From contig DULU01000018.1 in NCBI GenBank assembly GCA_012840225.1, forward strand, positions 1 to 47,866: 47,866 nt of DNA. The letters are read 5' to 3'. A program made the position numbers and the translations under genes. The notes beneath the pieces are model-generated. The model was not told where the DNA came from and made no database searches. It saw only the letters and a program-made list of their open reading frames with translations. Source of the stretch: Bacillota bacterium (GTDB lineage Bacteria; Bacillota; Limnochordia; DTU080). Position 1 is the stretch's first letter. Each line of letters opens with the position of its first letter. Below, piece by piece: positions 25,688 to 34,973 of this stretch.

Positions 25688-25717
25688 ATTATAGACAAGT
25701 AAAGGAATAAATGTCAA
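25688..25717 (-). promoter_or_regulatory. Consensus sigma-A promoter of the peptide/nickel ABC operon
   Basis: On the minus strand, a perfect TTGACA (25712-25717) is separated by 18 bp from a perfect TATAAT (25688-25693). The binding-protein start codon is about 68 bases beyond the -10 box. No operator palindrome is evident, so a high basal expression level is likely. Confidence 0.88.
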
Positions 25718-25815
25718 ATCAAGATGGAGTGCATACCCGGTTTCCGTCAAAAATGTTTGTGCCTCGCCAACTCCCGGGCAAGGTCACTGAGGAAATGCCA
25801 TACATCTGCACCACT

Positions 25816-26505
25816 TCACCCAGTGACATTTCGCAATGGTTGATCATCCGCAATAAGGCCGTCGCAGAGCCGGATCAGCCTCTGGCCCCGCCGGCCGATA
25901 GCTGGATCATGTGTGACGAGGACAATGGTCATGCCGTCGTCGTTCAGGCGATTGAAGATAGAGAGCACCTCTTCGCCCTGCTGGGAGGGCAGGTTGCCTG
26001 TCGGCTCATCGGCCAGGAGCAAAGTGGGGTCGTTGGCCAGAGCGCGGGCAATGGCCACCCTCTGCTGCTCACCGCCCGACATCTGCGCCGGAAAGTGATG
26101 TAACCGGTGTTCCATGTCCACGGCGGCGAGCAACTCCATAGCTTTAGCCCGCCGTTCCTTTGGCGGCACGCCGGCATACACTAGCGGCATGGCCACATTT
26201 TCCCAGGCCGTCATTTCGGGAAACAGGTTGAAACTTTGGAAGACAAAGCCGAAATGCCGATTGCGAATGGCAGCCAGCTCTCTTTCGCTCAAGGTGGTGA
26301 TGTCGGTTCCTTCCAGCAGGTACTGTCCGGAGGTCGGCACATCAAGACAGCCCAATATGTGCAGCAAGGTGGATTTGCCCGAACCTGAAGGACCCATCAC
26401 CGTGACAAATTCGCCGCGGGTCAAATGAAAATCCACCCCGGCCAAAGCTGGCACATCCTGCTCACCCATCCGGTATATTTTCGTTACACGGCGCAGCTCA
26501 ATCAT
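25816..26505 (-). CDS. ABC transporter ATPase, MacB/LolD type
   Basis: This 229-residue ATPase of the MacB/LolD/YknY group has Walker A GPSGSGKST, a Q-loop in FGFVFQSFNLFPEMTAWENV, signature MSGGEQQR, Walker B LLLADEPTGNL and switch His in VTHDPAIG. The QxFNLxPxxTaxENV wording is characteristic of the group. It energises a mechanotransmission-type exporter formed with the two FtsX-like permeases and the HlyD-like adaptor encoded upstream. It is the last gene of the seven-gene sigma-headed operon; I saw no terminator in the 100 bases after it. Confidence 0.94.
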   Translation of the reverse strand: MIELRRVTKIYRMGEQDVPALAGVDFHLTRGEFVTVMGPSGSGKSTLLHILGCLDVPTSGQYLLEGTDITTLSERELAAIRNRHFGFVFQSFNLFPEMTAWENVAMPLVYAGVPPKERRAKAMELLAAVDMEHRLHHFPAQMSGGEQQRVAIARALANDPTLLLADEPTGNLPSQQGEEVLSIFNRLNDDGMTIVLVTHDPAIGRRGQRLIRLCDGLIADDQPLRNVTG

Positions 26506-26539
26506 ATCCTCATCACCTTACTCCTTGTTCACCCGGCAC

Positions 26540-28033
26540 TCACCTGGCCTGTTGCTGTTGCAGCCGTACCGTTTCGTAATCTTTAAACCCATCATAGGTA
26601 CTGCTGATGATGCGCTCTCCGGGAGCCAAGCCGGACCTGATTTCAAAGAAGTGGCCGTCGATGTCGCCATACTGCACTTCCCGCCGCACCGCCCGATCTC
26701 CCTCGATTACATAGACATACTTGGCCTCTCCGCTGGTAAAATAGGCGCCGCGCGGCAGGCAAAGCACCTGGTCGCGCCGGCCGACCTCGATTTCCACCGT
26801 CACCGGGGCATTGAGAATGGCACCTTCTGTCTCTTCGGTAAACTCCAGCCAGACGGGGACCACCATGCCGGTGGCGCCGTTGACGGCCTGCGGGGCTACG
26901 GTCGTCACGTGAGCTGGATAGGTGTTCTGACCGGTGGTTACGGAAGCAGGTAAGCCCGGTGTGACCTGGGCAGCCTGATGCGCCGGCACCTCGGCCCGGA
27001 TGCGCAACGGCTTCACGGCAGCGACTTCGGCTATTGGCGACTGGACGGCCACAGGACTGTGCAAACGGGCTTTCAGGCTCGTCACCCGGCCGGAAAGCGG
27101 CGAGCGCACCACCAGGGCTTCCATCTCCTCTCGGGCTAAAGCCAGATCTTCTTCGCAGGACTTCAGGGAGGCCCGGGCGGCCTCCAGGCGCAAGGTATCC
27201 TTTCGGGCCATGATCTGCTGCTCGAAATGCAGATCGGTCACTTTTTGCCGGACTTTGGCCAAAGCTGTCCTTTTCAGAGCCAACTCCTGGGGATCAACGC
27301 CTCCCATGGCCGCCAGTTCTGTGAGCAAGGCCAGTTCGGCTGCGAGTGCCTCCTCTTCCATCACTGCCTCTGCCAGGGCACTTTCCGCTCTTTTCTTATT
27401 GAGCTCCATGTCGAGCTCAGCAAGCTGCAGTTCCAGCTTGGCTTTTTCCAACGCCTGCTCGGCCCGGGCCAGTTTCTCTTCCACCTGAGAAGAAGCGAGC
27501 TGGAGCAGCGGTTCACCGGCTTCTATATAGTCTCCTTCGGCAGCGAAGAGCCGGGCGACTACGCCAGCGACGGGTGCCATGACTTCGGCCCGCTCGGCCG
27601 CCTCTATCTGCCCTCCGGCACCGATCAGCTTGCGGAAGGTGCGCCATTCCGCCGTGGTGACGGAGTATTGGGAGAGCACCGGGATGGTATCCTTGGGCCA
27701 CAAATAATAGGCAGGTGCGCCGATTAAGGCGGCCAGTACCACTAGGACGAAGAGGGCGAGGCGCATCTGGCGGCTGTTTTGCCCGAGCACCCACCAGCGC
27801 CGCAGCAGGCTGGTGCGGCTGGCGCCGTCGCCTTCCCTTTCCCCTATCCCTTTCCCTACCCCTGACCGGACAGCAGTGGAGGCCGGAGTGCGTCTTTTGG
27901 CCCGGACATCATCCAGAATGGATTGGTGGTGCCGTCCGGAGGCTTGGCTGATGGTTCTCTGCCGGGCGGAAGCCGATGCAGATGCCGATACTGATGCTGA
28001 TACCGATGCCGATTCTTCACCACCACTGCTCAT
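26540..28033 (-). CDS. HlyD/MacA-type membrane adaptor protein
   Basis: This 497-residue periplasmic adaptor is of the MacA/YknX group. A single membrane helix at about 92-112 (ALFVLVVLAALIGAPAYYLW) is followed by a biotinyl-like half motif (EVMAPVAGVVARLFAAEGDYIEAG), a long coiled-coil hairpin (about 175-300), the second half motif (VVRSPLSGRVTSLKARLHSPV) and beta-barrel domains. The first 25 residues are serine/alanine repeats (SASVSASVSASASASA) from a 6-bp tandem repeat at 27975-28015. A second low-complexity run (VGKGIGEREGDG) also precedes the helix. The start overlaps the permease stop codon as ATGA. Confidence 0.9.
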   Translation of the reverse strand: MSSGGEESASVSASVSASASASARQRTISQASGRHHQSILDDVRAKRRTPASTAVRSGVGKGIGEREGDGASRTSLLRRWWVLGQNSRQMRLALFVLVVLAALIGAPAYYLWPKDTIPVLSQYSVTTAEWRTFRKLIGAGGQIEAAERAEVMAPVAGVVARLFAAEGDYIEAGEPLLQLASSQVEEKLARAEQALEKAKLELQLAELDMELNKKRAESALAEAVMEEEALAAELALLTELAAMGGVDPQELALKRTALAKVRQKVTDLHFEQQIMARKDTLRLEAARASLKSCEEDLALAREEMEALVVRSPLSGRVTSLKARLHSPVAVQSPIAEVAAVKPLRIRAEVPAHQAAQVTPGLPASVTTGQNTYPAHVTTVAPQAVNGATGMVVPVWLEFTEETEGAILNAPVTVEIEVGRRDQVLCLPRGAYFTSGEAKYVYVIEGDRAVRREVQYGDIDGHFFEIRSGLAPGERIISSTYDGFKDYETVRLQQQQAR

Positions 28034-29373
28034 ATGATTCCCTCCCTAATCCCTTCCGCTGGGGGAATGGCTGCTGCCTGCCAGGCCGGATAAAGACCGA
28101 ACAACCCACCGACCAGGATGGCCAGAGCAAGGGCCGACAATGCCGCCGGAGGAGGCAGGCCGCCGGTGAAAGATCCGGCTGCTCCCCAGTTGCTGGAGAG
28201 AGCCTGCATGATGCCTGTGCCCGTAAAGGCTGCCGCCACCACCCCTACCAAGCCGCCGGCCAAGGAGAGCAGCATGGCTTCCATCACCACCTGACGCACG
28301 ACGGCGCCACGGGTGGCACCCAAAGCCCGCCGCAGGGCCATCTCCCTCGTCCGCTCCACCACCGAGATCAACATAGTGGTGAATATTCCTATGGAGCCGA
28401 CAACCAAAGCAGTCAGTACCAGCGCTCCCAGGATCAAAAGGGGCCCGGTCATCTCACCGGCGATGTCGTCTGCCGGACCGCCCGTCCCTCTGATGATCTC
28501 TATCGGCACGTCTTCCCCATGCAGCTGCCGCAGGATCAGATCCATATCAGCCATGGCTTCGGCGGTTTTTCCGGGCTTGGCTTTGGCATAAAGCCTATAG
28601 CTCAAGGTGATAAAGGTGGTGCCGACACCTGCACCGACCCCGGAGGTAGCGCCCATACCGGCACCTTCTCCGGCACTGGAACCGCTCCCCTTCCCCTGAT
28701 CGGCAACTGCCGTCCTGTAGGATATATAAGGTATAAGATAGTGCACCTGGTTATAACTGATGCGCTTCATGGCGTCGGGAGTGCGGAATATGCCCACCAC
28801 GGTAAATGTGTCGCCAAAGTCGCGGTTTTGAGAATGATAGAAGGTGATTTCCCTACCAAGAGCCTCGCCGTCGGGAAAAAGGATGGCGGCCGCCTGATCC
28901 GAGATCAGAACGACCCGGTTGCCCTGCACCACATCTTCTGTGGTAAAGAAGGAGCCCTGCAGCATATCCAGGCCGGCGATTTCCCCATATCCGGCGCTCA
29001 CCATCTCCACCCCGTTCACCTGCCACCAATTCTCAGCCACTTTGGCCACATCATACAAGGCATAATTCGCTATGGCAACAGAGCTGAGATGGTCGCTTCC
29101 GCCAAGCAAAGCGTCCACTTCAGAGCCGTCGAAGACGGGCAGGGTGCGATAGCCTGCCCGCTGCCCCGATGCATCGTACAGCGGTTCTATCACCCGGCAA
29201 AACAACACGTCGGTATACTGCCGGTCGTCCAGGCGGCCCTGCAACAGGAAGAGGGCGCCGAGAATGGTGGTCACCGCCCATACTCCCAAGGCCACCTGCA
29301 ACAGGATGAGCCCGGTGCGCACAGGCCGTTTATTCGCCTGGCGCCAGGTGTGCCTGATAGTCTCCACCCACAT
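28030..29373 (-). CDS. FtsX/MacB-like ABC permease (first of pair by position)
   Basis: This 447-residue permease has the MacB/FtsX layout: an N-terminal helix (GLILLQVALGVWAVTTILGA), a large extracytoplasmic domain (about 50-275), then three C-terminal helices. A coupling segment RTREMALRRALGATRGAVVRQ is present, the hallmark of the family. In the outer domain lies a glycine/serine/alanine insertion (about 219-250, GSGSSAGEGAGMGATSGVGA) encoded by short tandem repeats, probably a surface loop. It works with the MacB-type ATPase and HlyD adaptor. Confidence 0.9.
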   Translation of the reverse strand: MWVETIRHTWRQANKRPVRTGLILLQVALGVWAVTTILGALFLLQGRLDDRQYTDVLFCRVIEPLYDASGQRAGYRTLPVFDGSEVDALLGGSDHLSSVAIANYALYDVAKVAENWWQVNGVEMVSAGYGEIAGLDMLQGSFFTTEDVVQGNRVVLISDQAAAILFPDGEALGREITFYHSQNRDFGDTFTVVGIFRTPDAMKRISYNQVHYLIPYISYRTAVADQGKGSGSSAGEGAGMGATSGVGAGVGTTFITLSYRLYAKAKPGKTAEAMADMDLILRQLHGEDVPIEIIRGTGGPADDIAGEMTGPLLILGALVLTALVVGSIGIFTTMLISVVERTREMALRRALGATRGAVVRQVVMEAMLLSLAGGLVGVVAAAFTGTGIMQALSSNWGAAGSFTGGLPPPAALSALALAILVGGLFGLYPAWQAAAIPPAEGIREGII

Positions 29374-29388
29374 GATCCGCCACTCCTT

Positions 29389-30702
29389 TCACTCCAGGCG
29401 CAAGGCTGCCGCAGGCTGCACCCGCGCCGCCTGCATGGCCGGGTATATGCCGAACAGCAGGCCGACAACAAGAGCCGTCGCAAAAGCACCGGAAAACGTC
29501 CAGGGCAGCGCCTGCAGCGCGCCTTGAGTCATGGCTGTAAACAGCGCTACCACTCCGGCAGACAAAGCCACGCCCAACACCCCGCCGGCTCCTCCCAACA
29601 GCAGAGCTTCCGCCAGCGACTGCCGGAAGAGAATACGGCGGGTGGCGCCCAGGGCTAGGGCTAAACCAAGGGTACGGGAGCGGCGCAATACCCGCGCCAG
29701 CATCAGGTTCAGGATGTTGATGGCCGCGATCCACAAAGCCATGGAGCTGAAAATCCCGAAAATAAGAGCCACTTTCAGGGCTTCCGCCCACTGGAAACGG
29801 AATTGTTCATAGTTGGACCATACCGCCACAGCCGCGCCCCAGCGGGTCTGGACATAAGCCCGCAAGGCGGCAGTCACTTTGGCGATATCGGCATGGGCCG
29901 CAGGCAGCAACTGGAAAGAATCCACCCGCCCGTCCCCAATGGCTGTTAAAGGCACCAGCACAAATTCATCGGCGCTGAACGGCCCTCTTTGTATTTGGGT
30001 TACCGAACGGGGATCTTTGGCCATGACGCCTATCACTTGCAAGGTGAGGTTGTTCTGCAGCTTTATTTCCTTGCCGAGCGGGTCGGCTTCCCCAAAGAGC
30101 CTGGCTGCCAGCTTCTCCCCGATCACGGCCACCGGCCGGGCGGCCCTTACATCATCATCGGTAATGGGGCTGCCGTGCTGCAAAGCCAGATCATAGGCGG
30201 CCATATAATCGGCAGTGGTCAACACCACCCAGACCATATATTGTTCCTGCAGGAGCATTCGCTCCCGCAAAGCGGCTGCACTTCCACCACCGCTGCTGCC
30301 GACAGCCGGGGGTGACGGCAGTGGAGCATCCTCCAGGTAATAGCCCCGCTCTTCCTCGACATAAGCCTGACTGATGCCGGATATGGCTTCTTTGGCCGCC
30401 AGGATATCGTTCCAGCTGAATGCCGGAGTCTCGGCGGTGGCTGCCGCCGTGGAGAGGGGTACGGCCGGTCTATCGTCGTTGAACATGGTGCCGGCAGCAA
30501 CGGCCGGTCGCACCTCCAGGCTCCGGAATTGAGGCTTTTCGTAAATGCCGGCCACCTGCAGGTAGGCGGTGAGCGCCAGGCTAATCACGCCGCCCAACAC
30601 TCCGGCTCCTACTCCCACCGCCAATACGATGAGCAAAGACTCAAACCAGCGCATCCGGATATTGCGCCAAGCCACAAAAACGATGTCCTGCATGCGCATC
30701 AC
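29389..30702 (-). CDS. FtsX/MacB-like ABC permease (second of pair)
   Basis: This 437-residue paralogue of the next permease has an N-terminal helix (LLIVLAVGVGAGVLGGVISL), a MacB-type outer domain with the family sequence AVIGEKLAARLFGEADPLGK and QVIGVMAKDP, and three terminal helices. The coupling segment RRSRTLGLALALGATRRILFRQ precedes the last helices. Its start codon overlaps the stop of the bactofilin-like gene as ATGA, and it ends 15 bases before the next permease. Two distinct permeases imply a heterodimeric exporter. Confidence 0.9.
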   Translation of the reverse strand: MMRMQDIVFVAWRNIRMRWFESLLIVLAVGVGAGVLGGVISLALTAYLQVAGIYEKPQFRSLEVRPAVAAGTMFNDDRPAVPLSTAAATAETPAFSWNDILAAKEAISGISQAYVEEERGYYLEDAPLPSPPAVGSSGGGSAAALRERMLLQEQYMVWVVLTTADYMAAYDLALQHGSPITDDDVRAARPVAVIGEKLAARLFGEADPLGKEIKLQNNLTLQVIGVMAKDPRSVTQIQRGPFSADEFVLVPLTAIGDGRVDSFQLLPAAHADIAKVTAALRAYVQTRWGAAVAVWSNYEQFRFQWAEALKVALIFGIFSSMALWIAAINILNLMLARVLRRSRTLGLALALGATRRILFRQSLAEALLLGGAGGVLGVALSAGVVALFTAMTQGALQALPWTFSGAFATALVVGLLFGIYPAMQAARVQPAAALRLE

Positions 30703-31964
30703 TGTTCACCACCAGCGCTACCGGCATCACCACTGCCACCGCTACTGTCGGCATCTGCCGCCGTTCGGGCGCCGCGCCGGCGCAGGCGGGCTTGCCAGAT
30801 GGGATACCACCAGATCAGCACGGCGCCGTAGCCCATCAAAGCCAGGAGAATGATGATCGCCCAGCCTACCACTGGGACAAAGACCAGATGCAGCATGATA
30901 AATAGACCCAGCAAGCCGGTCAGAAAATCGTTTTCGCTCCAGCCGGCCGCCAGCAGCCGCCCTATATTTCTCCCCAGGAACACTCCCTCGCCGATGAACC
31001 CCACCGTCACAGCCAGGATAAAAGTGACGACCATCACCGGCAGCAGGGGGATGCCCACAATGGTGACCGCCGCCAGCACCATGATCACCGGAAGCAGGAT
31101 CAAACCGAGGAAGCCGACCAAAAGAGCCCGCACCGGCTCTCTTTCCGAGAGGCCGACTGTTTCGCCGACAGTTTGGCGGAAGAAGACCAAAGCCAACACC
31201 GCCAGGCAAGCGCTGCCCAATAAAAATCCCAGCCAAAGCAAGAACAGCGCCAGATAATTCGGCTCTTCCCTGACAGCTCTCTGCGGCACCCGCATCTGGA
31301 TGGATGGTATCGATATCACCGGATAAGTACCGATGGCCAGCTCACTGCCGTCATTTAGGTAGTACGACAATATCCGTCCCAGCTCGTCGGCGGAGAAATA
31401 GCCCATGCCCGACCGGGGACCGGCCTCAGGATCCTTTGTACTGCCGCCGGCAGTGCTGATGGCATTATACCTGGCTGCGGGACTGATGGAAAGCGAACCT
31501 CCCAGATGAATGATGGTGCCGCCGACAATGGCTTCAGGGCCGAGAGTGATGTTCCTGGCGATCACATTCCCCACTACCCGCCCGTAGATTTCTGCCGTGC
31601 CGTCGGGTGATACATCGATATTTCCGCCGACATAGCCGCCCTCCAGCAACTCCACATTGGCCGCCCGCACCGGACCGCTGACGGTGCCAAAGATCACCAG
31701 ATCGATCTCCGGCTGGTTGAAGGAGGTGATCCGCCGTCCCGCTTCAATCACCAGCGACTGTCCGGAGCCGGGAGCCTCTTCTGCCGTCACCTCCGCCGCC
31801 TCTGCCACCTTCTCCGCTGCTTCCCCGGCGGCCGGCGCCCACGCCCTGCCTCCGCCGGCTACCGCCCAAGCAGTCACCGCCCAGGCGGTCACCAGCGCCA
31901 CCAGCCACCTCACCGTTTTTTCCGCCATTCTTCCAACCCCACTGCCATTACGCATTGGATTCAT
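30699..31964 (-). CDS. Bactofilin-like polymer-forming membrane protein
   Basis: This protein of about 421 residues has an N-terminal hydrophobic signal or anchor (about 18-38), an alanine/glutamate-rich linker, a polymer-forming bactofilin-like beta-helix at about 70-170 (VIFGTVSGPVRAANVELLEG, then GGNIDVSPDGTAEIYGRVVG), then about four to five membrane helices (237-385). Such proteins occur in Firmicutes with ECF sigma/anti-sigma pairs and may act as envelope scaffolds or stress sensors. The last 30 residues are a glycine/serine/alanine tail. The ATG at 31955, 10 bases after GGAGG, may be the true start. The start overlaps the end of the anti-sigma-like gene. Confidence 0.82.
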   Translation of the reverse strand: MNPMRNGSGVGRMAEKTVRWLVALVTAWAVTAWAVAGGGRAWAPAAGEAAEKVAEAAEVTAEEAPGSGQSLVIEAGRRITSFNQPEIDLVIFGTVSGPVRAANVELLEGGYVGGNIDVSPDGTAEIYGRVVGNVIARNITLGPEAIVGGTIIHLGGSLSISPAARYNAISTAGGSTKDPEAGPRSGMGYFSADELGRILSYYLNDGSELAIGTYPVISIPSIQMRVPQRAVREEPNYLALFLLWLGFLLGSACLAVLALVFFRQTVGETVGLSEREPVRALLVGFLGLILLPVIMVLAAVTIVGIPLLPVMVVTFILAVTVGFIGEGVFLGRNIGRLLAAGWSENDFLTGLLGLFIMLHLVFVPVVGWAIIILLALMGYGAVLIWWYPIWQARLRRRGARTAADADSSGGSGDAGSAGGEQ

Positions 31965-32511
31965 TCCTCCTCATCGCCAAGCGATCCAGCAGGCACAGCA
32001 ATAACGCTGTAGCCAGGAGACCGGAGACCGTCATTGCCCCTACCCAGACCAGATTTTCTCTCCACCAGTGCCACCAGTTGGTAATATGAAAAGCCGAGCG
32101 CTGCCACAGATCCAGCCCGGTTTGCGTCCACCGCCAGAGGATCAAGCTGCCGGCCTCCTGCCAATAGGCGGTTTTTTCGGCGGCATATTCCATCAAAGCT
32201 TTCCCGCCTCTTTCCCATATCCACACCAGCGGTGCGATACCCAGGCGTCGGCTGTAAAAGTAAAAACCGGCACACCCAAGGAGCGAAATCAACGCCAAGC
32301 TCAGGGCGCATATTTTATAGAGCGCGGTCAAGGGCATGCGCAGCAACAGGTTGGTCGCCGGCGGCGCATTGAATTGGCTTATGGCCTGCATCACCCGGCT
32401 GTGCAAATCTACCGGCGCTTTTTCCTTTGGGAGGTGGCGCAGCGCTTCTTCCACCCAGTCAACCAGCTCATCGCCGCCAGGTGCCGGCGGCCTGCGGTAT
32501 TCATCGCCCAT
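31948..32511 (-). CDS. Membrane anti-sigma-factor-like protein
   Basis: This 187-residue protein is encoded 4 bases after the ECF sigma gene. It has a short acidic/helical cytoplasmic start (ELVDWVEEALRHLPKEKAP) and membrane helices at about 66-86 and 155-176, with a tryptophan-rich stretch between (ILWRWTQTGLDLWQ, ITNWWHWWRE). Position and topology are those of an anti-sigma factor that holds the sigma at the membrane, but no zinc (HxxxCxxC) motif is present, so identity rests on context. It would release the sigma upon an envelope signal. Confidence 0.7.
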   Translation of the reverse strand: MGDEYRRPPAPGGDELVDWVEEALRHLPKEKAPVDLHSRVMQAISQFNAPPATNLLLRMPLTALYKICALSLALISLLGCAGFYFYSRRLGIAPLVWIWERGGKALMEYAAEKTAYWQEAGSLILWRWTQTGLDLWQRSAFHITNWWHWWRENLVWVGAMTVSGLLATALLLCLLDRLAMRRNESNA

Positions 32512-32515
32512 CTTT

Positions 32516-33133
32516 CTACCAACTCCTCATATCTTCACAGCTCTGCCGCAGTATTTGCCTGGCCCGGTATAGGCGGGTTTCCACCGTGCGGCAAGGTATC
32601 TGGAGCACTTCGGCGATCTGCTCATAACTCAGCCCGGCCACATAGCGCAGCAAAACCGGTTCTTTATATATAGGAGGCAGGTCGGAAACCGCCTTGGTGA
32701 TGCACCTATACCTTTCCTGTTTTTCCACCACTGCTTCCACACTTTCCCCGGTCTCTGTCAGCCCCAGCGCTCCCGCTTGGCTGGTAATCTGCGCCACCGG
32801 CATCACGGCATCCAGTTCGACAGTGGAGAGGCGGCGGCGGCGGCGCCAGGCCGTGCGGGCCAGGTTGGCGGCGATGCGAAACAGCCAGGTGGCAAAAGCC
32901 CCGTTGTCGCGCAGGCGCGGCAGCGCCTGGTAGGCGCGGACAAACGTTTCCTGGGCGATGTCGGCAGCATCGTCGCGGTGGCCTACCAGGCGCAATATGA
33001 AGTTATACAGCTTATCCTGATATCGCTCCACCAGTAGACCGTACGCTTCCATCTCGCCCCGGCGCGCCCGCTCTACCAGCACTTCTTCTGCCATCTGCAC
33101 CGCCAGCGTCAACTCCCGTCCTGTCACACACAT
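32516..33133 (-). CDS. ECF RNA polymerase sigma factor
   Basis: This 205-residue ECF sigma has region 2 at about residues 25-92 (LLVERYQDKLYNFILRLVG, DIAQETFVRAYQAL, ATWLFRIAANLARTAWRR). Region 4 is at about 145-200 (LPPIYKEPVLLRYVAGLSYE, then EVLQIPCRTVETRLYRARQ). It heads a seven-gene minus-strand operon with gaps of at most 34 bases and several ATGA overlaps, ending with the MacB-type exporter, so it likely controls its own operon. The ATG at 33133 or the ATG at 33094 could be used; neither has a strong ribosome site. Confidence 0.93.
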   Translation of the reverse strand: MCVTGRELTLAVQMAEEVLVERARRGEMEAYGLLVERYQDKLYNFILRLVGHRDDAADIAQETFVRAYQALPRLRDNGAFATWLFRIAANLARTAWRRRRRLSTVELDAVMPVAQITSQAGALGLTETGESVEAVVEKQERYRCITKAVSDLPPIYKEPVLLRYVAGLSYEQIAEVLQIPCRTVETRLYRARQILRQSCEDMRSW

Positions 33134-33140
33134 TTATATA

Positions 33141-33165
33141 GACGGTTATCTCTGCCAAAACCCTT
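33141..33165 (-). promoter_or_regulatory. Possible ECF-type promoter of the sigma operon
   Basis: On the minus strand, AAGGG (33161-33165) is followed after 16 bases by CGTC (33141-33144) and TATATAA. CGTC is the classic -10 of ECF promoters, but the -35 lacks the usual AAC. If real, the transcript would start almost at the ATG at 33133, so the downstream ATG at 33094 would be favoured. The 188-base gap 33134-33321 holds no gene. Confidence 0.3.
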
Positions 33166-33321
33166 CACGATTTTTATAGAGAAAAGCAGCGACCGCTGCG
33201 CTCTTACCCTTTGGGAATCGGAGAGTCACAGCGGCCGCCGAGAGCAGTATCTCACCGGTGACGCCTGGTCCGGCGAAAGACCAAACTTGGTTTTGTCGTC
33301 AGTAGCAACAGTGCGGCGAGA

Positions 33322-34374
33322 TCACAAACTTGCTGCTATTTCCTCCAGATACGGCTGCATGTCGATGGTCGTCTCCAGCTGGGCGGATTTATGGATGGCC
33401 TCGACAATAGCGGTGTTTATGACGGCATCATATAAATCGGCGGAGAAGCTTTTTTTCTCCCGCAATTTGGTGAGGAAATGCTCGAACATCCACACGGGAT
33501 GCCCTTCCAGCTTGCCATCTACCTCGGTTAACAGGACGCCCGGCCATTCATATCGTTTCCCCGCCACTGTGGTCAGCTGCCGCTGCAAGTCGATTTCTAT
33601 ACTTCCTTTGCTGCCGTGCAGCGACACCTTGAAATCGAATATAGAAGGTATATTCTCCGGCAGCACCCAGTTGGTCTCCACTACAGCCGTGGCTCCATTA
33701 TCCCAGACGATTAAGGCTTGTATGCTGTCGATGGTGTCAATCCCCATGGAGACAAGGTGCTTCTTTACCGCCCGGGCGGTGACGGTCTTCACCTCTCGCC
33801 CCGTCAGCCAACGCAGGATATCCATGACATGCGGCAGCAAAAACCAACCCGGAGTGGACTTTGCCGCCCAGCTCAACATTTTGGTCGGTACATAGATGCT
33901 GTCGTTTAGCTTCACGTTGGCCACCAGCAATTCGCCCAGCTCCTCCTGGCCAATGCGCGCCTTGGCCACCTGGAAGGGGGGATTCCAGCGGTTTTCGAAA
34001 GCCACCATCAACGGCACCGCGTGGCTTTTTATTATTTTTGCCATGGCCAAAGCGTCGGAAAAGGTGGTGGCGAACGGCTTCTCCACCATCATGGGAATGC
34101 CTTGCTTACCTAAACAGCACACCAGCTCTTTGTGCAGGTGATCAGGAGTGGTCACAATGACGGCATCCATTCCGGCAGCGAGCAGCTCATCCAGGTTGTC
34201 AAAGGTTTTGATGCCATACTTTTTGGCTAATCCCTCCCGCTTCTCCGCCACCGGCTCCACCATACCGGCATGCTCGGCAAAGGGCGACTGCAAAACGGCT
34301 CTGGTGAACAACTCGCCGCGTATACCTCCACCCACTATTCCGATTCTCAATTTATTCAAAGGCAAAACCTCCAT
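33322..34374 (-). CDS. Gfo/Idh/MocA family oxidoreductase
   Basis: This NAD(P)-dependent sugar or inositol dehydrogenase-like enzyme has up to 350 residues. A Rossmann fold carries the nucleotide motif GIVGGGIRG near the start. VTTPDHLHKEL is typical of the family, and the catalytic-loop Lys is in MVEKPFATT. The C-terminal alpha/beta domain has STPGWFLLPHVMDILRWLTG with the usual His. Exact substrate unknown; it probably modifies a monosaccharide released by the nearby hydrolases. GGAGG within the first codons suggests that a TTG at 34359 may be the real start. It follows the macrodomain gene by 20 bases. Confidence 0.92.
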   Translation of the reverse strand: MEVLPLNKLRIGIVGGGIRGELFTRAVLQSPFAEHAGMVEPVAEKREGLAKKYGIKTFDNLDELLAAGMDAVIVTTPDHLHKELVCCLGKQGIPMMVEKPFATTFSDALAMAKIIKSHAVPLMVAFENRWNPPFQVAKARIGQEELGELLVANVKLNDSIYVPTKMLSWAAKSTPGWFLLPHVMDILRWLTGREVKTVTARAVKKHLVSMGIDTIDSIQALIVWDNGATAVVETNWVLPENIPSIFDFKVSLHGSKGSIEIDLQRQLTTVAGKRYEWPGVLLTEVDGKLEGHPVWMFEHFLTKLREKKSFSADLYDAVINTAIVEAIHKSAQLETTIDMQPYLEEIAASL

Positions 34375-34394
34375 TCCGACTGGAAATCAAGATG

Positions 34395-34904
34395 CTACTT
34401 TATGTAAGGTGCGGCAACTTCAGTTGCCAGGGCGTAAGTCTCCTTGTCGAATATCACCAGGTTTACGGTCATCTCTTCTTTTTTCAGGAAATCGGCGATG
34501 GTGGAGATGGCCACCTGAAGTGCCTCGGCTTTTGGATAGCCGTAGATGCCGCTGGAAATCAATGGAAAGGCGATGGAGCCGCACCCTGCGTTTTTAGCCA
34601 GAGCCAGGGCGTTTTTATAACAGGAACGCAGAAGCTCTTCCTCTCCTTGCCGACCATCTTTATACACCGGTCCGGCCGTATGAATGATGTATATGGCCGG
34701 CAATTTGAAAGCCGGCGTGATCACGGCCTCTCCGGTCTTTATGGGTGCGAGTTTGTCGCAGGCTGCCTGCAGCTCCACCTCTCCGGCGGCTCTGAAGATG
34801 GCGCCGCACACCCCGCCGCCCATTTGGAGTGCGGTGTTCGCCGCATTGACGATGGCGTCAACTCTCATCTTGGTGATATCGCCGCATATAATTTCCAACG
34901 GCAT
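34395..34904 (-). CDS. Macrodomain protein (ADP-ribose/O-acetyl-ADP-ribose binding)
   Basis: This 169-residue single macrodomain resembles YmdB. The ADP-ribose pocket is visible: [32 protein letters not shown] and [12 protein letters not shown]. Relatives remove O-acetyl from ADP-ribose or ADP-ribose from proteins. It is cytoplasmic, the usual length and complete. AGAGGT lies 8 bases before the ATG. It probably shares an mRNA with the oxidoreductase gene downstream; a terminator hairpin separates it from the glycoside hydrolase operon upstream. Confidence 0.94.
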   Translation of the reverse strand: MPLEIICGDITKMRVDAIVNAANTALQMGGGVCGAIFRAAGEVELQAACDKLAPIKTGEAVITPAFKLPAIYIIHTAGPVYKDGRQGEEELLRSCYKNALALAKNAGCGSIAFPLISSGIYGYPKAEALQVAISTIADFLKKEEMTVNLVIFDKETYALATEVAAPYIK

Positions 34905-34973
34905 GGCTTTTACCTCTTTTCTTCGGAAGGACTCTGGCTTTTTTCAACCTCGTCTGTATTTTTCCTTCATAAA

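Noticed and set aside
27976-29658. 560-codon plus frame opposite the HlyD and permease genes
   Set aside because: It spans parts of three convincing minus-strand genes and has the odd His/Gln/Pro-rich composition of an antisense frame.
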